Positions 11,563 to 23,873 are shown, numbered from the stretch's first letter. The stretch is 64,000 nt of DNA from Zoroaster sp. YZ-2022 (GCA_029582265.1 CM055827.1:853074-917073), one strand, 5' to 3'. Notes: generated from the letters alone by a model not told the origin. Translations and numbers: made by a program.

Positions 11563-11655
11563 TGGCGAGTACCGGTTTTTCTGGTCACGTGGTCTATGGG
11601 CGCCATTTTGACTCCTCAAAAAGTTTTTCCCGCGACAGCAGGAACGTAAGATATA

Positions 11656-11685
11656 ATTTGTCGCTGTGAAAACAGCGACAAATTA
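11656..11685. repeat. Short hairpin
   Basis: AATTTGTCGCTG and CAGCGACAAATT flank a six-base loop TGAAAA. Confidence 0.8.
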
Positions 11686-12056
11686 CATAATTATTCTAAA
11701 TCTAAACTGGCAAGGCATGGCATGGACCGCCGCCATCTTAATAACCTGGACTTGTTGTTGACTGTTGTACTGTACTAGTTTCAACTTTCATCCACATAAT
11801 TATCATACGAGAACTTCAAACAAAAGCTCAACACACTCTAGCATGCATAGGCTGCACCATAAAGTTAGCGACATGCGGACTAGATTCGCCCTGCTGACTA
11901 CAACTTCAGAAGGTCAGAAGGTAAAAATAGGAGACTGTGAACGGAAGTAGCATTCGGACAAACGTTAGGGTAGCCATGTTAGCTTAAGTAACGTTAGTTC
12001 TAATCACCACCAGTGTTAATGTTGAGTGTGTGACTTGCCCCACAAGCATGACAAGT

Positions 12057-12092
12057 GTGGCTCGGACACGTACGGGTACGTGTCCGAGCCAC
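12057..12092. repeat. Perfect 17-bp-arm palindrome
   Basis: GTGGCTCGGACACGTAC, a two-base GG spacer, then its exact reverse complement. Isolated in otherwise featureless DNA. Confidence 0.9.
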
Positions 12093-15069
12093 CTGTGCCT
12101 GTGAACAAGTGTGTGTTGTCGTCGTAGGCTGCCTGTGCTACTAATTTTTCTCTAGTCTAAGACTAATCTAACATTAGCAGGGTAAAATGTCATTGCTGAG
12201 CGCTTGGACATGTCAAAACAAGTCAGAGAAAGGTTTTAAATTGTAAAGATTTCCGAGATATTCCAGAAGAAGGAAAGCCTGGAGTGGGAAGTTAACGTTA
12301 ACTGACTCGGTTAACTCATAGAGAAAGGCTTTCTCTATGGTTAACTTGAGTCTCACAAAGTGTTAACGGCAACCAATGCCACGGCATACCTGTTTGTGAA
12401 CATGAGGATATTTTCTTGTAGCCTAAATAGCCTAGTACAGATACATTTGTGCACAGTCATGACAGCTGCGTGCTGAATTTAAATCTTCCGTAAACATTTG
12501 CTACAATATTTTTGTCTAAGGAGCGTCGTTTTTATTGCTAATAAAAGGGCAGGAAAACTTATGAAGAATGTTGAACCCAACGCCATACTATGCACAATGT
12601 CCGAAACTTAACATTAATGCTACTAGTACTACTAGTTTGCTCGCAAGTAACACCAACAGTTAACTCTTTCTAACGTTAAGCATGTATGCGTGTTTTAGCA
12701 GAAGACAAAATGGCCACCATCTCACTTATTGCATACATTTATTGCTCCAAATCTTGTTTCTATCATCCTTTAAAGGAAAATGTTATATTTGGATTGATTC
12801 TTCACAAAGCCAAAGGGGCAATATAGTTAATCAAGTTATTGGTTAACACGCACTGGATATTGAAAACATAGAATTAAAATGGTTGAAATTAACCTAACTC
12901 CCTAAGCATTGTTACTGAACAATAAAATCCTTCAAAATCCTCCAATGCCTTTGTTGTCTAGGGAGTTAGGGATAAGGTAGTAAAAAGGATTGGATGTTAA
13001 ATTTGTTATTCACTATCTGGTAAAGTTTGTGGATTGATAGAAGAGATGGTGACAGATTTTGTATGTGGTTATTGCACAAAAAAGTAGCATAAATTTTCTA
13101 GTTTTTTCGGATAACCAAGCAGTAAAAATTAACTGAGTAATTGTTGCAGCATATACAAAATTGACAGGAAATTCAGGAATTAAAAAAATAATAATAATTA
13201 ATTCACCGAAAGATTTGCCTATTTAACAATATTACCCAGTCCCCTCCCCAGAGGGCAAGTGGGCATTGGTGTTAACACACTGTAGGCCTAAATAGCATTC
13301 TTTCTCCTTTATGAAATAAAATGTTTTTTTGTTATGAAGTCTATTTGTTGGCAATGGTAAAGCAGTTAAGCACAGAAATGTATTCCTCGTGCCACAATGC
13401 TAGCAACAGGTCACGTGAGACACTGACATTTATAGGAGAACACAGTTTGGCTGTATGTGGTTTAAGTTATTTTGAACATATTCATATTTTTCAAATTTGG
13501 TTGATGTGTTACCCACTGTGTTACTAATAAAAAGCACCTCAGGTTGACACATGTCTCTTGGTAATGTGCAGTATCTGTACTTTGATCCAATAGTGCCTTG
13601 TGGGTGGTTCGATTCCACTGGTGCTTTGTTCAGAACTTGTGAGGTACACTGACACAATGATAATGAAAAAAAGGAGAAAAAAGTCTCGGCCATGAGAACA
13701 TTAAGTCCAATGGCGAGACCACTTGTTCATGGCACTCCATACACAATATTGATTGAATACTCAATGGGTTTACTCTTTCAACTCGTCTACTCATTTATTA
13801 TTTTTTCTTTGAGACATTTCCAAACAGGGTAAAAATGTAAAAATAAAAATTCAATTAGATAATGTGTACAGAAGTTTTACAGGGAGTGTGCAACACTGGT
13901 AATTATCAAATTATTTAAAGCTTACTTGGTGTAAAGTTACTACAAGTATCAATCCTTTCTGAAGTGCATTATGTTAAAACGTTAAATTATCCAAATGTAC
14001 ACCTAATATTTTGACAATAAGTTACAATGTTCTTAAAAATTACAGCACCTCAATCCTCAGACAACATTTTTTCTATGGAAGCTGGGAAGATTAAAACCAC
14101 TGTCGGGCTTTACACCAAGTAATTTTGAAATATCTAACTCCATTCTCCATGTACATCATAATAATAAAGATTTGTAGCGCGCACATCAGAGAGAAAAAAC
14201 AAAAATTGCAATCCTTTATCTCAGTGTCAGAGCTTCATCTTAAAATAATAATCCTGTATAAATATTTAGTGGAGATGTTGTTCATTGTGTTAATTCAAAC
14301 TTTGTTAGAAAATTGTACAATACATTTTCAGCTTAATAATAGACAACAGGGTGGCTATTGTCATGCTGATCATTTAATGCATATTTCAATGGTTAAATAT
14401 TGTTACACCATCCCACTGAGATGATGTAACAATCACCAGAAACAGCAGATCAATACAACAACACCACAACTGATGTTGTAACCCCTCAAGCTGAAATCTT
14501 TAAATTGTTGCTTCACAATGTGTGTGTATTGAAAATCCAAGAGTCATTTGACATTTATTTTGTTCTTTATTTTGAATTGCAATCAGATTATAATAGTGAC
14601 CAAATACCACGATTCCCAAGACACATAAAGGAATTTGTTTCAAGTAATAGATAAAAAAAAAAAAAGAAAATGGAGACAAAATATCCGGAACCAGGGATCA
14701 TGCATTAGATACATCAAATTATCTGATATATTATTATAATGTTCAGGCCATTTCTTTTGAAAAGTTTCAGACAGACACTAAATCAGTTGGTAAACATAAT
14801 GGCTATATCAGGGGAGGCATGTGAACCAACTGCATGACTTCCTCTCGAAAACAACACAAAATCTAATTTTAATCAGTAGTAATGGAAAGAGACAAAATTA
14901 ATGGAAATTGCTTTCAAACCAGTCTGAGTTGGTCTTAGACAGGTTTTTAAGTTGAAGGTGCAGGAGATGTGAGACAAAGGGTGAATATATGCTGCCTCAC
15001 TCTTGATGAGATTTCATCACTCCAAATGTAGAATATGATGCATCAAGCAAGACAAGCAGTGACAGTTCA

Positions 15070-15125
15070 GTGTTCAGTTTCTAAAGGAAATAAAAAAGGA
15101 AAACAAAATTGTAATGTCATATATT
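15070..15125. repeat. Left half of a duplicated segment interrupted by a MITE
   Basis: GTTCAGTTTCTAAAGG and TTGTAATGTCA recur at 16120-16168. The right half of the same segment resumes at 15481, after the MITE. Confidence 0.65.
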
Positions 15126-15480
15126 GTGACCCACTCTGTGAAAATGAGTCACAAGTAGCAAATTGAAAAATTGAGATTTCTATGTGGCTTTAATATTTTA
15201 TTGATTGAAACTGACATCAATTTCAATCAATAAAATATAAAAATCAATGATTTTTGAGTAGGTGGTTTCATTTCTGTCATTTGTTTTCCTTTCAGATACT
15301 TGTTTTCCTCAGAATTCAATTGTGTTAATTATGCAAATTATTGATTATTAAAAATGGCATATCTCCATAATGCAATACGTCACACACCTCTAACATAATA
15401 TACCAAATTAAAACTGATGATGTACTCTTTCAATTTTTCAAATTTGCGACTTGTGACTCATTTTCACAGAAGCGGGTCAC
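15126..15480. mobile_element. 355-bp MITE with about 50-bp terminal inverted repeats
   Basis: Begins GTGACCCACTCTGTGAAAAT and ends with the near-complementary TTTCACAGAAGCGGGTCAC. The inner arms contain GAGTCACAAGT and its complement ACTTGTGACTC. An inner palindrome lies at 15195-15238 around AATCAATAAAAT. No coding capacity. A related segment without the insert lies at 16150-16260. Confidence 0.8.
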
Positions 15481-15565
15481 ATTTTACATTTTTGACATTT
15501 TAGCCTGTAATTTTGTAAAGCACTGGGAGCACGTTTATATGAATTTGGCGCTATTTAAATGTGAC
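15481..15565. repeat. Right half of the duplicated segment
   Basis: TTGACATTTTAGCCTGTAAT and AAAGCACTGGGAGCA match 16180-16235 in the same orientation. Confidence 0.7.
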
Positions 15566-15639
15566 CCAGTCTTACAAAATGAATCTGGCGGAAGTAGCCA
15601 GAGCTACTTTTGTGTAACACACCCTTATACATGCTTTAT

Positions 15640-16140
15640 CACAATGTGAAACAATAGAAAATGTTAATGAATTTCACTCCTTTAAACGTCTTTATTTACA
15701 AGACACTGACATCTGTAAACAATTAATAAGATTAAACACCCCTCAGATCCAAAGAAGTGGCTTTACTTCCACATCTCATTAACAATGTGAAGGCTGCCCT
15801 CGTCAGGGGTCATGTGCTCACAATAGATGTTGTTAAAGAATTCAAGCTTCCATCTAGCCATGCAAGTATCACTGCAGTAAAAGATCTGGCTACCTTCCAA
15901 GATGACAATGAGTTAAACAACTCACCCATAACTCATCCTAACACCTCACTTCGAGAAAATGAAAGTATCAAATGCCCTTAGGTAGAATGTGAAGGGAGAA
16001 GCACCAAGAATCTCACTACAGCATGGTTCCTTGAGATCATGAATCACTGGTTTGACATTGTGTCAAGCAGGCATCCTGTCATGGTATTAAGCAAGCTCCA
16101 TCCTGACAAGCATGCAGAGGTGATTCAGTTTCTAAAAGAT
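15640..16140 (+). pseudogene. P-element/THAP9-like transposase relic
   Basis: A 74-residue open stretch (15757-15981) with LINNVKAALVRGHVLTIDVV and ITAVKDLATFQDDNEL is followed, after a stop, by FLEIMNHWFDIVSSRHPVM and LSKLHPDKHAEVIQFL. Both blocks recall the central region of P-element/THAP9 transposases (…NHWFDIxxxRHP…). There are stops and no intact catalytic domain. Confidence is moderate since only short blocks match from memory. Confidence 0.4.
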
Positions 16141-16265
16141 ATAAAAAAGAAAATATTGTAATGTCACACAAATTTAACATTTGACATTTTAGCCTGTAAT
16201 TTTGTAAAGCACTGGGAGCATGTTTATATGGATTTGGCACTACATGCCTTTTCATCACAATGCGA
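16120..16265. repeat. Uninterrupted copy of the duplicated segment
   Basis: Matches 15075-15125 joined to 15481-15560, thus an empty site for the MITE at 15126-15480. Confidence 0.7.
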
Positions 16266-16269
16266 AAAT

Positions 16270-17216
16270 TCACAAGATATTGGTATATTATGTAAGTTTA
16301 AGATGAATATGTATTTGTTTTACTGAGCTAAATTCCATCACAAATTTACAGCCATTTTATTCATGTTATTGCTGGATATTTTCTTAAAACAATATTTCTT
16401 ATTAAGAGTATTTTATGCACAATGTGAGTTCAGCAGATGAGAAAATGACCAACAGCAGTCATAATTTAAAGAAAGAGTGCAGCCACCACTTTTCTCTCTT
16501 GACTTGACTCTACTCTAAAAAGACATATAGAAATACCACCATATTTCCTGAAAAATATATGATTGGCTAATGTAGAAGACAAACTAGTAAATGAGAGGGA
16601 AATGTATTAATTAGTCAAGGCCTGTTGGGACGAGGTTGGTTTTTGTGCAAATGCTTGCAAGAATACAATTTGTGCACAATGTGATATATAGGCTGGCTAC
16701 CATCAATCATCCATACCTATATATTAATTATACTGTACTGAAGTAACAGTTGAAGGCACGGCAGGGCCTACAAATATAATCTTTTGTGGGAAACATTCAT
16801 TCTATCATTTTTTTTTAAAGGGGAAAAAAAGGAATCTAAACTAATATGTAAGTTGTAACTGTTGTTAAATAATTAAAAAATAACCTACCTTCATCATCGT
16901 AAACGTCCATGGTCATGACCGAGCTACGTTAGCCTGTTGATCGACCTTCAACTTATCCTGGAGATATTTCAACGACGAGGGAAGATTTCTTCTGTCACAG
17001 GCACACCATCCTCTCGTCCATGATTTTCCCAAGATCCAAATGGATTTTTTAATAGCAAACTTCATGATTAAAAACTGTTATGAAGCATAACATTGATCGT
17101 CGCCACATGCGGCAGTACTCACTTTACGCATATATATACGGAATGCGCACACACGATCAACACGTGAATTCGCGCGCACACGTTTCTGGGAGTCAACATG
17201 GCTTCTAATCACTAGT
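16270..17216. other. Gene-free interval
   Basis: AT-rich; no exon, RNA or repeat family supported. The last 300 bp are CpG-richer and adjoin the inverted LINE 5' end. Confidence 0.35.
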
Positions 17217-17557
17217 TGTCGCAACTCTCTCTATATACGGCTCTACAGCACACTCTCTCAAAGCGCCCTCTGTTGTCACAACTTAACAATCTCCTTGATT
17301 ACCATCACCCTCGTGTATAATGGTACAGTCCATGTCGTATCTCGAGCATCATGGCGGCCAATACTACTGCATCGCGAAAATCAGATTTCCGTGATTAAAA
17401 TTACTTATTTCTCCGGGTTCAAGGAAGCAACTATAAGGTTTCTAGGACTTCTAAGTTCTATACACATATACTACTATGCTAAGCTTAAACTGACAACTAT
17501 AAGTGAATATGGAATGAGATGTCGGTAGGTTTTTAAGAGTTGTCGGTAGATGTCGGC
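17217..17557 (+). repeat. Inverted second copy of the LINE 5' UTR
   Basis: Plus-strand copy of the segment seen at 11562-11208 on the minus strand. Homology resumes after two small insertions at 17787 and 17825 (AGTAGGACC, CCGGAGAT) and stops before the PHD reading frame, so only the 5' end of the LINE is present here. Confidence 0.75.
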
Positions 17558-17786
17558 AATAAACCCTTTCAGTTTCACGGTAATATGCGCCATGTTTTTG
17601 ACGGGGCAAAATTGTTTATTTCGAACACTCGATCGTTGCCGTCTGCGACCCAGCGCTCGAACTTCACGTACATTCCAGACGCGTGCGTGAAGTTCGAGCG
17701 CTGGGTCGCAGACGGCAACGAATGTTCGAAATAAACAATTTTGTCCCGTCAAAAACATGGCGCATATTACCGTGAAAGGGTTTATT
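17558..17786. mobile_element. 229-bp palindromic MITE
   Basis: Starts AATAAACCCTTTCA and ends TGAAAGGGTTTATT, with arms of about 105 bp complementary almost throughout; the loop is near 17672 (TACATTCCAGACGCG). It interrupts the LINE 5' fragment: the first LINE copy reads continuously at the matching place (GCAATTAGTAGG). Confidence 0.85.
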
Positions 17787-17792
17787 AGTAGG

Positions 17793-17824
17793 ACCATGGA
17801 GGAAGGTTTTCCTTCCTCCATGGT
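17793..17824. repeat. 32-bp palindrome GGAGGAAGG...CCTTCCTCC
   Basis: ACCATGGAGGAAGG, TTTT, then the exact complement, duplicating a TAGGACC flank. It is absent from the other LINE copy at 11180-11200, so it is a separate micro-insertion. A degenerate relative lies at 26149-26173. Confidence 0.75.
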
Positions 17825-17849
17825 AGGACCCCCGGAGATTAGTAGAAGC

Positions 17850-19689
17850 AATAAAACCTGCGTCGATTTAACCATTGGTTTGTGATGCACGAGTTGTAAA
17901 TAAGTTTTTCTATCATGGATTCCTGGTGGCATCTGTCATGTGTCTGTGGCTTTTTTTTCTAGTAATAAATAACTTCTGCCTGTAGCAAGAGGAGGGCTAT
18001 CTCGTCGATTAATAAACGTGAACGTTACAGTTTCTGTTTTCTCTATAGTTAGCTTCCACCATCCATCAAGGAAGTAAGTAACGTTAGAACTTATTTCATT
18101 CCATTCCAATATTAGGCTGTTCACTCACACAGCCACTTCCGTTATCGAAAACATACACACACACTGTTTACACGTACGTGTTGCCAGTGCAGCGCTGTAC
18201 AATCCTATGGAGAAATACAACTTCCGGTAATTCCCCGACCGAGGCACGCACTTCGGCGTCTCCCCGATTCTTATTAAATACGATCGGCACATTTCGTATG
18301 CAAATTTGTGAATTTATGAATGGGCGCAGGGCTTCGCAACTGACGTCATCTGAAAGAGTAGGCTTTCGGCTTTCCTCGGGTGCAAGTTGCATCTAAATCA
18401 GACAACGGAGAGTAACAATAACGACCCAAAACATTTTTCAAGCTGCCGTAAGGGCCGCTTACTTACGGTGAAACCTTCAGCAACAACGTTAGTATGATAA
18501 ATGAAACATTCAACAATGAGTTAATGCTAATAAACAGTCTGTAATTTCTAAGAATGTATGCAAAAATGTAGTTTTTGAGAGGCATGCTAATGCCGACTGT
18601 CGTCGGATTCGGGGCTTCGGTCTCCCCGACCCGTTGTGTGCACACAGCGTGGCGTGTGTGGCGAACGGAGCCTCGTGTATATGCACACGCACACGATCTC
18701 GTATCTTGTCTCCAATGCAAAATTGTTGGGTTTGAAAGTCATCATATTTGCGTCTATGACCATTAAATTGTGTCATATTTTTGTGATCATTCTTATCTTT
18801 ATGAAATGACTAAGGTTTTACATGGTCTCCGATCTTCCGATCGGGTACAGAAAGTCAAAATAAAACTACGAAATGTTGCTGGTCGCGATGAAAAAAAAAT
18901 TACTTTGTTTGAAGCTGGGATGCTAACTTTAAGAAAGTCTTTTTCCATTGCGCTTTTTCATTCATATGGATAATAATCTAGAATTATTTGGGTTTTTTTT
19001 ACAATAAAAAACAAAACAAATGATGAATTATGCAAATTAGGTGATTAATTCTTTTTTTAATTATGGGGACTTTGACATAATGTAATATTATTTAGTTCTA
19101 CGAAGTTTTGCTTACTTAGAACAATGTAAAACAAACTTATGTCACAAAGAATGTGCCCTCATTAGAACTTATTGGTGCCAAAGAGAAAGTAAAGAAAAAC
19201 AAAAGATGACCTTTGACCTGCCGATGAATCTTGACACTGTTTTTACCAAATATAAATTACTGTATCTTCGCAACGCAATGTCCGATTGAAATAAAATTAA
19301 CAGTTCTCTGCTAATGAATATCTACTCTTTAATTTGAGACTAATTTCCAACCCATACAGGCTTTTAAAAAAAATGGTGTTAACTCCCCCATTGACAATCA
19401 TGCCTACCAGTAGGCTACCACACTTACCTGCGAACAAATCTAGGCAGCATTATTACTTAGCACCAGAGGTAGAAATGGAAAGAAGTCTATCAAACCGATC
19501 TTTACTGTGTAGCCTAGCCTGTCGACTGTCATGTCGTGCAAGAAGCTGAAGCTAAGAAGATCAAAAAGCCACTTCGGAGTTCCTACTGCGCATGTGCCAT
19601 TTGACCTTGACGACCTCTTTTCTGGATAAACAATGCATGGTACCTGTTCATGCATACAACGCGTGTGTAGTTTAGTTTAGTTTTTATTC
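17850..19689. other. Gene-free interval
   Basis: No reading frame resembles a known protein. The 18130-18760 stretch is relatively CpG-rich and could include a promoter, but no transcript structure could be inferred. Confidence 0.3.
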
Positions 19690-19841
19690 GGAAACACTTT
19701 TGTTACAGTGGCACACACCGTGTGGTGGTGCATCCAAATTATATAATGACAATTATAAGGTGACAATTATAAACATGACAAACACAATAATTACAAGTTA
19801 ATTACTAACTACCGGTACAGTATAAAATTATACGGTTCAAG

Positions 19842-21976
19842 TTATAATGTGGATAGTATTAGAGATCTTGCTGTCCATGCTCGATTTAAGTATTGTTTAC
19901 TTTGAACGTCGAAGATTTTACCTAATACTACGTTTTCTGTGTACATATTGTCAAGCATGAAATGTCTTTTTAATTCTTGAGAGCCATTGCTAAAGTTTTC
20001 CCAATATTCGTTTAACCCATTTTCCCAGAGACTGTTTCTAATATTTAAGTAAATAGCATCCCTAATATCATACAATTTAGTACAATCAAATAAAAAATGT
20101 TCTACTGTTTCGGTTTGGTTGTTCGTACATAGTTTACATAGGCCTGTATTTTGAGCACACCATGATTGCTTACGGCCTTCAAGGTCTAACGAATTGGACC
20201 TTGCTTTTAAATTTTAGGTTAACATTTTTAAAGTTTGTATTGTCAAGTAGATATTGTTCAAAATTCGGACTTCCCTTATACATAATGTATTCTGTTAATG
20301 ATGTTTTACTTTGAGCTCTGGTGAACCATTCTTTGGCATCTTTTGCTCTTGTTTTCTTTCCTAAATTGTTGTGTCCATTTATCAGTTGCAGGTTCTTCAC
20401 TAAACATATTAATTAAATTGAATTTCATTAGATTATTTTTTATATTCGTTAACCATTGCCATTTCATATTGTCTTCAACATGAAGAATAGCTTTGAAAAG
20501 TAAGCGAGACCACCTACTGTTCTCCATATTTTTCAGCCTATTGAAGTATTGAATTCTATACTCATTTTGCACAGAAGAAACAGTTTGCCATCCCAAATCA
20601 CCGTACAGTGCCTCTTTAGCAACATTCCTGGGGGCCTTTAATATTATTCTGGCCATTTGGTATTGCAAGTTTTCGATTTTGTCTTGTGCTGTTTTCCCAT
20701 TGCAAAACCAAATGGAGCTTGCATAATTTATTGTAGGTAGCCCAATTGTTTTCCAAAGCAAATCTCCATAATAAACCCTGTTAAAATCTTCTTGTTCAGT
20801 GATTATTGACTTAATATATGAAATGATACGATTGCCCTTTTTGATAACTTCATCTATGTGGTGCGTATCAGATAATGATCTAGAGATGTGTACCCCCAAA
20901 TATTTATATGTTTCGGTTTCTGATATGTAATGATTGCCTAATTGCCATTTTCTGTGCACATTCACACGTTGTCCTGTAATTAAAACATTCGATTTGTCAT
21001 AGTTGAAAGAAAGTTTCCATTTTTTTGAGAATTCCCCTGCTGTTTCCAATAGTAAATTAAGATCTCTTTCATTATCTGCAATAAGTACCACATCATCTGC
21101 CCAAAACAGACTACCTATCTTAACATCGAAAATGCTTACACCTAAGTCTTTGTCTTTTATCATTTTATACAATTCATTTATAAATATTGAAAACAAAAAG
21201 TGGAGAAAGCGTACAACCTTGTTTAACACCTTCGTCAATATTGAAATAATCAGTTTCTATATCCCCAAATACTACTTTACATCTTACGTTCGCATATAGG
21301 TTCTTAATTATGTTTAGCAAGTTTCCTTTAATACCCATTCGCTTAATGGCATAGATAAGACCATCTCTCCAAACCGTGTCGAACGCCTTTTTGAAGTCTT
21401 CAAATGCAAGGTAAGTTTTTTGTTTACCTTCAGCCTGTCTAGTTGCAATGATACTTTTGAGAGTGAAAATGTGATCTTCACATCGTCTACCTTTCCGGAA
21501 TCCTCCTTGAACTTCATTTAGTAGATTATTGTCCTCGATATAGTCCGACACTGTTTGGGCGATAATCCTATTATACACCTTAGAGACACACGAGTTTAAT
21601 GTGATACCTCTGTAGTTATTTAAGTCTTTGATGTCACCTTTTTCAATAATGGTATGATCGTACCTCTATTCCATTCGTCAGGTATACATTGTAGTTCAGT
21701 TAATCTTGTAAACATTTTATACATTGCTACAACCATTTCATTACCTCCATTTTTTAACATTTCATTCGTTATTGTATCTATTCCTGGACATTTGTTATTT
21801 TTACAATAAGATATGGCTGTAGCTACATCATTTATATCGAAAGTGAGCTCGTCTATAGAGTTGTCTTGATTACCTGTATCATCACGAGATGAGTTATCAA
21901 TATAATTAATATTAGGCCCAGTTGAATCGTTATCTTCAAGGTTTTGGTTCATTTTTCCTAGTGTGTTGTAGTACAT
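19842..21976 (-). pseudogene. LINE-2 reverse transcriptase and C-terminal domain
   Basis: Reading leftwards from 21976: YCKNNKCPGIDTITNEMLKN, RGTIIPLLKK, QGGFRKGRRCEDHIFTLKSI, FEDFKKAFDTVWRDGL (motif A), VKQGCTLSPLFVFNIY (motif B), FWADDVVLIADNERDL (motif C, Trp-Ala-Asp-Asp), TYKYLGVHIS, and a C-terminal tail containing VEHFLFDCTKLYDIRDAIYL. Frames change at about 21640, 21180, 20320 and 20150. RT identity is certain. Confidence 0.88.
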
Positions 21977-22163
21977 TTTAGGGATGACTTAATTGTGTTT
22001 TTGTTAGATGTAACAGTTTTTGTACCAGGTATTATTATTGATTTCACTTTATTTGTTTGTTTCTTTCCTTTTAGCATATGCCAGAAATCTCGACATCGGG
22101 GACCGCCCTTTTTTATTAGTTTTGAACAATTGTCTACTCTCATTTGCATAACTTTTCTTCGTA

Positions 22164-23528
22164 TTAATGACTTTGATTTATTGCGTTTACTTTGGTATTC
22201 ATCCCAAAGAGTATCACACGTGTTTTCATCAAAAGTATAGTTGCCTTTACATTTGTAGTAATGGCGGTGCGCACGGCATGCATCTTTTCTGTTTTAATAG
22301 ATTCTTCAATTTCTTTGTCAAACCATGGTTTATGATTCTTATATTTTGGTTTGTGTCCGAAACATTCTTGAGCAGAAGTTATTACTTTGGATTTCCATTG
22401 TTCCCAAGTTTCATCTGCGCTTAAACCAGCTGGGTCCCACTCCTTAAAAATCTGTTGCCAGAGATTGTTGGAAGGGTTCCCAGTCTTGGTCAGTTTTATA
22501 TTCCAAAACACCGTTGTTCAACGTCTTTATCAATATATTCCGATTTATAATTATGGGTCTCGATGGACAGGTCGATTATCATCATGTTATGATCACTGCC
22601 TAAATTGTGCATTCCTAGATCATCAATTTGAAATTCTTTAACTCTATCGTGTACATTATGCGACACCAATCCGTAATCTAGAATGTGTTGCTGTCGTTTT
22701 TGAACCCAGGTAAAATACCTGTACATTTATCACTACTGTTGAGAATAATAAGATCGCTGTCTTTCCTAAAGTTTAACAGACCTTGTCCATTGTAATTTAT
22801 AATGTCGTCGCCGCCAGAAATGTTTTCTCCAATCTTTCCATTGAAATCACCAACGATAATAATGTTAGCTTCATCGCAGTTTTGAGTGATTTCTAATTTT
22901 TCTGCTAAAGAGATATATAAAGTTCATCTGTTAGATTGTGATCATTGCCTTCACATGGGAAGTATGCTACGGCCATGTAATACACCGTATTCGAAGAGTT
23001 GGTCAATTGTATTTTAATCCATAGCCTTTCTAGAGGATCCGATCTCGTATTTAAGACATTATCATCTAAAATTCTTATGGTATCCTTGATTAAAAATCCG
23101 ATCCCACCCTGGCTTTTCTTTTCTCCCAGTGTTCTGTTTTTACCTACCCAGTTGTAGCCTTTAACATTAATTATATCTCTGTCCCTCAGGAATGTTTCTA
23201 CAACTCCAAAAATACCGATACTATTTCTGTTTAAGAATCGTTGAACATCGTATTTTTTGCTTTTGTATCCCCTAATATTATTGTACGCAATTTTGAGGGT
23301 ATCAGTCTTGTTGACACTTTTACTTTTACTGCGTCTAATGCATTTGCGTTTCTTCTTCTGTGTAATTGGTTTGTTATTGCTATTACCATTTTGTTCGGTG
23401 TTTTTGACCTCATTCTCCTCGTCATTATTATTGAGTTCATCAATTAGAATATCGTATTTATTATAACTACAAAAATGGTTAACCGTATTACCCAAACGTG
23501 TAGTTTCTTCCTTGGAGTTTGCAGGCAC
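22164..23528 (-). pseudogene. LINE-2 apurinic-type endonuclease
   Basis: From 23528: KIAYNNIRGYKSKK, IFGVVETFLRDRD (active-site Glu), KSQGGIGFLIK, YYMAVAYFPCEGNDH, then in another frame IIIVGDFNGKIGE (GDFN-type motif) near 22860, then LGSDHNMMIIDLSIE (SDH motif) near 22580, and a linker to the RT. It is spread over three frames, with breaks near 22905 and 22735. Confidence 0.85.
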
Positions 23529-23552
23529 GGCATCATCTTCTTTGCCAATACT

Positions 23553-23873
23553 CTATTGTGCTCGGCACATGCTATGCCCTTGCTTATGGCCAAGCTGCGC
23601 ACAGACGCGGCAGCGAATTGGCCGTCCATGTTTACAGTCTTTCATGTGGTGGTTCGCCTCGCCACAAAAGTAGCACCCTTCATTGTTCTGCTTGGAGTGA
23701 TGGGGTTGTTGACGTTCAAGCCATGTGTTGTGATGTTTCCTTTGTGTGTTGAAAGCGCTTTGTTGAGATCTGTAGTTGTCATGGATTCCACTGGATGTTC
23801 TGCGTCTAATGATCTGATGTACACCATTCATGTTCCTCAGTAGTTTCCTCGTTCCGTAGCTACTTAATAGCAA
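23553..23873 (-). pseudogene. LINE-2 ORF1 fragment with CCHC zinc knuckles
   Basis: CYFCGEANHHMKDCKHG followed by CRVCAQLGHKQGHSMC: one canonical CX2CX4HX4C knuckle and a second related one, typical of gag-like ORF1 RNA-binding proteins of LINEs. The upstream part of ORF1 is not recognisable. Confidence 0.75.

Larger units (their letters stand above)
6576..11563 (-). mobile_element. Non-LTR retrotransposon (APE-type LINE) with PHD finger and 2A-like motif
   Basis: Minus-strand element with the order 5' UTR (11563-11226), PHD-finger protein (11225-10926), apurinic-type endonuclease (about 10800-9538) and reverse transcriptase (about 9480-6576). It is interrupted at 9258-7900 by a hAT element. 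Several frameshifts make it inactive as written. The endonuclease-plus-RT order with an upstream zinc-finger protein fits CR1/L2-like clades; the exact clade cannot be settled by eye. The 5' UTR call rests on a second copy of the same segment at 17217-17850. Confidence 0.85.
11563..15060. other. Long gene-free interval
   Basis: About 3.5 kb with no convincing exon. It contains hairpins at 11656-11685 and 12057-12092, an imperfect palindrome around 12308-12346, and scattered AACGTTAG words. No repeat family was recognised. Confidence 0.4.
19690..23873 (-). mobile_element. Second non-LTR retrotransposon (APE-type LINE with zinc-knuckle ORF1)
   Basis: Minus-strand order: CCHC zinc-knuckle protein (23873-23553), endonuclease (23528-22164), RT and C-terminal zinc region (21978-19842), then a probable 3' UTR to about 19690. 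It belongs to a different family from the 6.6-11.6-kb LINE, as RT motifs and ORF1 differ. Many frameshifts make it dead as written. Confidence 0.85.

Noticed and set aside
23231..23843. Several plus-strand frames over the second LINE
   Set aside because: They are complements of the endonuclease and zinc-knuckle coding regions on the minus strand.
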